Below are positions 49,967 through 53,905 of a stretch of 53,905 nt of DNA, piece after piece. Origin of the DNA: Nocardia takedensis NBRC 100417 (lineage in GTDB: Bacteria; Actinomycetota; Actinomycetes; Mycobacteriales; Mycobacteriaceae); contig NZ_BAGG01000258.1 in NCBI RefSeq assembly GCF_000308695.1, positions 1 to 53,905 of the forward strand, given 5' to 3'. The first letter of the stretch is position 1. Each line of letters begins with the position of its first letter. Under the pieces are notes generated by a model, which saw nothing but the letters and a program-made list of their open reading frames with translations, was not told the DNA's origin and searched no databases. A program made the position numbers and the translations under genes.

Positions 49967-50632
49967 TCAGCGGAGGTTGTGGGTGAAGAAGCGGTCTTCG
50001 CTGGAGGTGTAAATCCTCAGCTCGAGTCCGGCGAGGGAGTCGAAGTCGATAGCCGCGCCGGGGGTGTGGACGGTGAGTCCGCAGCTGCGATAGAAGGTCG
50101 ATAGTGGTGGGGTGTTGGGGAATTGGCCGTAGAGCACGTGGGATTTGAGTGCCCGCGAGGAGCGGATGGCACTGCGGACCAGGGCCGCTCCGGCGCCGGT
50201 GCGCCGGTGTTGTTCGTCGACGGCCAGGACCTGGATCTCGCTGGTGCGCAGGAGTGCGAGCAGTAGGTGGTCGGGGCTGTTGGCGATGACGCGGGTCAGC
50301 AGCCACATGGTCGGCCCGCTGATGACACCGCCGGCGATCTCGCCGTCGACAACGGCGACCGAGGCACTGGTGCGGGTGGCCGCAGCGGCAGGAACGCCGT
50401 GGGTGTCGAGGGTGCGGCGCAGCGTGGCGCGGGCGCTGGTGTGGCCGCTGCCGAGTAGTCCGTCCTGATGGAAGCCGAGTAGCTGCTCGACGAGGAAGTC
50501 CGGGTCGCCGACGCCGCTCATGGCGGCCCAGCGCACAAACTGGTGTAGTTCGGCTTCGCTGTCGATCTCGCGCACGGCGATGCGGGGTTCGCCTCGATCG
50601 GTGTCGAGGGTGGCGCTGTGGTGGTGGGTCAT
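49967..50632 (-). CDS. GNAT-family N-acetyltransferase, 221 aa
   Basis: VAVVDGEIAGGVISGPTMWL, then VLAVDEQHRRTGAGAALVRSAI (Q/RxxGxG/A loop) and VLYGQF..LSTFYRSCGL, form a standard GNAT fold. AAGAAGGA precedes ATG 50632. It lies 34 bases after the metallo-hydrolase gene and 103 before the second acetyltransferase. The two look like a tandem duplication. The substrate may be linked to the neighbouring hydrolase and monooxygenase. Confidence 0.85.
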   Translation of the reverse strand: MTHHHSATLDTDRGEPRIAVREIDSEAELHQFVRWAAMSGVGDPDFLVEQLLGFHQDGLLGSGHTSARATLRRTLDTHGVPAAAATRTSASVAVVDGEIAGGVISGPTMWLLTRVIANSPDHLLLALLRTSEIQVLAVDEQHRRTGAGAALVRSAIRSSRALKSHVLYGQFPNTPPLSTFYRSCGLTVHTPGAAIDFDSLAGLELRIYTSSEDRFFTHNLR

Positions 50633-50666
50633 GGTGTCGTCCTTCTTCAGCGGTGTGTGATCGCGG

Positions 50667-51524
50667 CTATTCGGGCTGCCAGTGGGCGGTGTGTTCGTGG
50701 TCGACGACGCGGCCGAACTGGATGTCGGCGAAATGCATCCCGAACCCGCGGGTGTGGGGCTGCGCGAGTTCGCGCAGCAGCCGGGCGGCGGAGTCGCGCG
50801 ACTGGGCGGGGTCGTCGTCGGCGGCGCTGGTCAGGCGTGGGTGGGTGATCTGGATCGGGGTGGTGAGGGCGTCGCCGAACACGACCAGGCGCTCGCCGAG
50901 GCTGTCGAGCAGGTAGCTGGTGTGGCCGAGGCTGTGTCCCGGTGTGGGCAGGGCGCGCACGCCGGGGAAGAACTCGCCGTCGGGTACCGGTCGGATCTGG
51001 GTTTCGAAGGTGGCCAGGACTTCCGGGGGTGTGCCGTCGGCGACGGCGAGCTCGCGGTGGTCCCATTCGGTGGCGCCGATCAGGATCGGGATGCCGGCGA
51101 AGATGTTGATGGTGGTGTCGGTGTGGGCCTGCCACAGCCAGCCGATGTGGTCCATATGCAGGTGGGTGAGCGCGACGAGGTCGATGTCGTTGACCGATTT
51201 CCCGGCCGCGGCGAGGCTGTCGATGAGTTGCCCGCCGCGCAGCTGCCCGACCGGGGTGGGCACGGCCAGGGGGCCGAATCCGGCGTCGATGAGCATGGCG
51301 CGGTTGCCGTATTCGATGAGCAGGGCGCCGACGCTGGCCACGAGGTAGCCGTCGGGGTCGACCAAAGCCGAGAACTGACGCCACACCTGGGCGTCGGCGT
51401 CGGGCAGCCAGCGGCGCGCGTCCAGCAGCGCCACGCCGTCGGGCAGGTAGGTCACGCGATGGTGCCCGAAGACTCGGCGGCGCAGTCCGGCCGGGCGGGT
51501 GAGTCGGTCGTTGGTGACGGTCAC
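50667..51524 (-). CDS. metallo-beta-lactamase-fold hydrolase, 285 aa
   Basis: The dinuclear zinc motif is intact: HLHMDH (H121, H123, D125, H126), a later His in PTPGHSLGH (near residue 185) and the bridging Asp in VVFGDAL (near residue 205), with a C-terminal GMHFADIQFG. The fold covers lactonases, thioesterases and others, so the reaction cannot be fixed. GTG 51524 follows AAGGAGAA on the minus strand. It heads a compact cassette of hydrolase, two acetyltransferases and a monooxygenase. Confidence 0.9.
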   Translation of the reverse strand: MTVTNDRLTRPAGLRRRVFGHHRVTYLPDGVALLDARRWLPDADAQVWRQFSALVDPDGYLVASVGALLIEYGNRAMLIDAGFGPLAVPTPVGQLRGGQLIDSLAAAGKSVNDIDLVALTHLHMDHIGWLWQAHTDTTINIFAGIPILIGATEWDHRELAVADGTPPEVLATFETQIRPVPDGEFFPGVRALPTPGHSLGHTSYLLDSLGERLVVFGDALTTPIQITHPRLTSAADDDPAQSRDSAARLLRELAQPHTRGFGMHFADIQFGRVVDHEHTAHWQPE

Positions 51525-51693
51525 GGTGGGTTCTCCTTCTCGGGGTGTCCGAGATCTGTTGTCTCGGTGCGGGATCGGCCGACGGGTTCGTCGGCGGTCG
51601 CGATGGTTGTCGGGTCCGGGCGGGTCGTGTCGCCCGCGTGGGCGGGTCACGTCTGCTCCTGTGCTGGTTGCGGGCGCGCCGAGAGCGGCCAGG

Positions 51694-52611
51694 TCACGGG
51701 TCGGGTCCGGACTCGATGGCGGCCTGATGGTCGGCGAACTGGTCGAGGCGGGCGTCGTGGTCGCGTTCGGGCTCGACGCCCTGATCCGGATCGGGGTCGG
51801 TGACGGCCGCGGCGACCGCGGCGACGATGTCGTCGGCGGGGGCGGTGCGCGGTGTGGCGGCCAGTCGGGTGCGGGCCTGTTCGAGCCATTCCGTGGGGGC
51901 GGGCAACGCCGCGTCGGTGGTGTCGCGTTCGGGGGTTTTGGTGAGCTTTCGGCGCGCGGTGTCGCCGAAGGCGGCTCCGGTGTAGGTGTGCCACAGGGTG
52001 TCGAGGTCGTCGAGGGACAGGTCGCGGTAGAGGGTCAGGCGCTCATCGAGGCGGGCGGCGGCGGTGGCGGTGATGCGTTCGCGCTGGGCGGTGCTCATGC
52101 CCAGCGTTGTGGCGGTGACGACGGCGCGCTGCCAGAGCGTGTGCATGTTGCGACGGAATTGGTGCTCGTCCACCGAGTTCGGGTCGACACGGATCTGGTG
52201 GTGGGCCAGCAGATGCTCGCGAACTGCCGCGACCGCGGCCATGTCGGTGAGCAGGCGGGTGTCGGAGGCGACCCGGTGGCGGTTGCCGCGCCGTGGTGTC
52301 GCAGGTAGGGGCGGGGGCAGGATCTGGTGCGGGGTCCATGGCTGCTGGGAGAATCCGAGTCGCCGTGCGACATCGACCCAGGCGGCGGGCACCCCCGTGC
52401 TCCGGACCCTGACTTCGAGCAGGCCCCGCTCGCGGTCGACCCGATCGAGCTGTTGTTGCTGGGCGAGCCGATCGGTGACCGAGAGCCCCGCGGTGTCGAG
52501 CAGATGCCTGCGTCGGGTGGCTTCGGCGGCCAGCTCGTGCACGCGCCGCAATCCCTCGGCCTGATCGGACGGGATGTCGCGCACCCGCACCGGCAGCGAA
52601 TTCGCGCTCAC
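51694..52611 (-). CDS. hypothetical protein, 305 aa
   Basis: The GTG at 52611 overlaps the stop of the upstream gene (GTGA). It is all-helical and Arg/Ala-rich with a coiled-coil start (LRRVHELAAEATRRRHLLD, LAQQQQLDRVDRERGLLEVRV). A central domain follows (MAAVAAVREHLLAHHQIRV; MSTAQRERITATAAARLDERL), and the tail is acidic. No family is recognised. By coupling it belongs with the DUF4913 gene two positions upstream, probably in conjugation. The 169 bases after it are gene-free. Confidence 0.7.
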   Translation of the reverse strand: MSANSLPVRVRDIPSDQAEGLRRVHELAAEATRRRHLLDTAGLSVTDRLAQQQQLDRVDRERGLLEVRVRSTGVPAAWVDVARRLGFSQQPWTPHQILPPPLPATPRRGNRHRVASDTRLLTDMAAVAAVREHLLAHHQIRVDPNSVDEHQFRRNMHTLWQRAVVTATTLGMSTAQRERITATAAARLDERLTLYRDLSLDDLDTLWHTYTGAAFGDTARRKLTKTPERDTTDAALPAPTEWLEQARTRLAATPRTAPADDIVAAVAAAVTDPDPDQGVEPERDHDARLDQFADHQAAIESGPDP

Positions 52612-53486
52612 CACGGACTCGCCTGCGCGCTCGAGAAAACCGGTGCGGTGCCGACGTTCTCGCCGACCCACGGCTCATCGGGAGCGGCGACATCGCTGAA
52701 GCGCACCTCGAGGCCCGATCCGTTGTCGCCGTGCAATAAGGATTGCTGGTCGCTGTCGGGCAGCGCCGCGTCCAGCGCCGCGCACAGTTCGCTGGTGGGC
52801 GCGGTCCGCAGTGCCTCGGGAGCAGGCAGTGCGGGGCTGGTCTCGGTATCGACACCGGCGGCGGCCAGCGCGGTGGCTTGTGCGGTCCAGCCGCTGGTGT
52901 CGGTGTCGGCGGCGGTGTGCCAGCGGTGCCGGATCTGCTCGGCCGCCACCCCCTCCAGGGTGGCCGCGCCCGCGGCGGCCCAGTCGTCGAGCTCGCCCCA
53001 CAATTCGGTCGCCTGGTCGGCGGTCAGCCCGAGCAGGTTCGCCACACCGGCGGTGCGCATGTAGAGGGCGACCGTGTTCGTGCGCAGGCTCGCCGACACT
53101 GCGGTCGGGGTGTGGGCGTGCAGCTGTCGGTAGGCGGTGTCGAGGGCTGCCCATTCCTGGATTCGAGCCACGTCCTGGCCGAGACCGCCCAGGACTCGGT
53201 CCCAGTCGATCGGGCCGGGACGGACCAGATACAGCTCCTTGCGCCAGCCGATCCCGCGGTCGCCGCGTGCGCGGGCCTGGTCGAGCCATTCGGCCGGTAC
53301 CGCGCCCGCGGTGGCGGCGGTGAGCAGGTTCTCGCGCCCGAGGGCGTGGCGCTGGTACGCGCCGAACCACTGCGGTGAGGGTGCGCCATCGATTCCTTGC
53401 GCTTCGGTGAGCAGGTCCGCGAGGGCGCGACTGGAGTTCTGGACGGCCGCGAGTACGCGGGTCTGGGCTCGGGTGGGTGTGATCAC
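52608..53486 (-). CDS. hypothetical protein, 292 aa
   Basis: GTG 53486 overlaps the stop of the DUF4913 gene (GTGA). The longer frame upstream runs through that gene and is not used. The protein is helical: LAAVQNSSRALADLLTEAQG, WFGAYQRHALGRENLLTAATA, WLDQARARGDRGIGWRKEL. An acidic C-terminal third follows (LCAALDAALPDSDQQSLLHGD). It is not membrane-bound. No family is recognised. It is the middle gene of a three-gene chain linked by 4-base overlaps, so its product should work with its neighbours. Confidence 0.7.
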   Translation of the reverse strand: MITPTRAQTRVLAAVQNSSRALADLLTEAQGIDGAPSPQWFGAYQRHALGRENLLTAATAGAVPAEWLDQARARGDRGIGWRKELYLVRPGPIDWDRVLGGLGQDVARIQEWAALDTAYRQLHAHTPTAVSASLRTNTVALYMRTAGVANLLGLTADQATELWGELDDWAAAGAATLEGVAAEQIRHRWHTAADTDTSGWTAQATALAAAGVDTETSPALPAPEALRTAPTSELCAALDAALPDSDQQSLLHGDNGSGLEVRFSDVAAPDEPWVGENVGTAPVFSSAQASPW

Positions 53487-53905
53487 GGCTGCTCCTGGGT
53501 GTCCTCGCCGGGGGCGAGGAGTCGGTAGTCGGGGCCGAATCCGAGTCGTTCGATCACCGGGCGCGTGCCGGGCGCGCCGAACCAGTTGCGGGGCACACGG
53601 CTGGCGGTGAGTCCGGGCAGGTCGACGTGCTCGCCCGGTACGCAGCGGTGCAGGGGCCCGTTGGCGGCGTCGAGGACCAGGCGCATGGTGGGGTCGATAC
53701 CGCGGGTGAACAGCGACGACATCGCGGTCTTGTTCGCGGAGATGACCGCGGCCTCGAACGCGGCGTGCAGGAGCGCGAAGCGGACCGCGACGCTGTGGTG
53801 TTCCCACCAGCGGGTGCACCAGGTGTAGGTGCCCTCCCGGTGCTGGCCGGCGATCCGCACCGAGGTCACCGGCAGCAGCCAGTCCTGCACCCAGAGCCGG
53901 TAGTC
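53483..53905 (-). CDS. DUF4913 protein (5' end cut by window edge)
   Basis: The frame is open through the right edge, and the first visible residues (DYRLWVQDWLLPV) match the W-W--WLLPV element inside the DUF4913 family, so the true start lies outside. CTRWWEHHSVAVRFALLHAAFE and DAANGPLHRCVPGEHVDLPG complete the signature: a WxxHPEAxxRLxALWxAF helix and a GPFxxC loop. DUF4913 genes recur in actinomycete conjugative plasmids beside VirD4/TraG-like genes. Its function is unknown. It leads a minus-strand unit. Confidence 0.85.
   Translation of the reverse strand, partial: DYRLWVQDWLLPVTSVRIAGQHREGTYTWCTRWWEHHSVAVRFALLHAAFEAAVISANKTAMSSLFTRGIDPTMRLVLDAANGPLHRCVPGEHVDLPGLTASRVPRNWFGAPGTRPVIERLGFGPDYRLLAPGEDTQEQP

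Noticed and set aside
50667..51524. Quorum-quenching AHL lactonase
   Set aside because: The HxHxDH motif is shared by the whole metallo-beta-lactamase fold. Nothing here singles out lactonases.
1..53905. CRISPR arrays, tRNA/rRNA genes, insertion sequences, integrase or att sites
   Set aside because: I looked for regular repeats with spacers, cloverleaf-like sequence, transposase or tyrosine/serine recombinase motifs and terminal inverted repeats, and saw none I could support.

Overview
The window is GC-rich actinomycete DNA (about two thirds G+C or more by eye, with strong G/C at third codon positions). The gene families point to a Nocardia/Rhodococcus-type host in the Mycobacteriales. It looks like part of a large conjugative plasmid or integrative conjugative element. 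It carries a complete MobF-type (TrwC/TraA) relaxase-helicase, a ParB-like protein, a primase-polymerase, a single-stranded DNA-binding protein, DprA-like and ComM-like proteins, and many small plasmid/phage-type proteins of unknown function. I see no rRNA or tRNA gene, no insertion sequence, no CRISPR array, no integrase and no recognisable replication initiator.

Region 1 (1-28,410) holds 33 genes, all on the + strand. Nearly all have their own AAAGGA/GGAGG-type ribosome binding site, and a few pairs are coupled by ATGA or GTGA overlaps. In order it contains: two PP-loop (PAPS-reductase-like) proteins flanking an adenine-methyltransferase-like protein; a DUF3560 protein; a ComM/YifB-like protein whose ATP-binding motifs are lost; a degenerate DprA; a lone ComM N-terminal-type domain; a second methyltransferase; a DUF932-like protein; a ParB-like protein bounded by two near-perfect hairpins; a primase-polymerase; a canonical DprA; SSB; a zinc-ribbon protein; and a DUF4326 protein.

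Region 2 (28,411-34,771) is a pyrimidine-rich non-coding stretch, a candidate oriT, followed by the 2016-residue relaxase-helicase. Every gene of region 1 points toward this stretch. That is the orientation expected of a conjugative leading region, where the incoming strand is the transcription template. I therefore propose that region 1 is an establishment/anti-defence leading region of an actinomycete MobF element.

Region 3 (34,887-44,322) is regulatory and accessory. A minus-strand operon (XRE/DUF5753 regulator, PF04672 methyltransferase, DUF397-like protein) diverges from an XRE-TPR regulator followed by an APH-fold kinase. The shared promoter carries three half-sites at exact 13-nt spacing. 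Then come a translationally coupled trio of unknown proteins, a small membrane protein, a cold-shock-like protein coupled to a TetR regulator, an unlisted 49-residue ORF, and a second PF04672 methyltransferase.

Region 4 (44,588-47,653) has two genes of unknown function and ends in a perfect 17-bp hairpin between convergent units. Region 5 (47,654-53,905) is a minus-strand unit entering from the right edge. It starts with a truncated DUF4913 gene and two coupled unknown genes, and continues into a metabolic cassette: a metallo-beta-lactamase-fold hydrolase, two GNAT acetyltransferases and a Baeyer-Villiger-type flavin monooxygenase.
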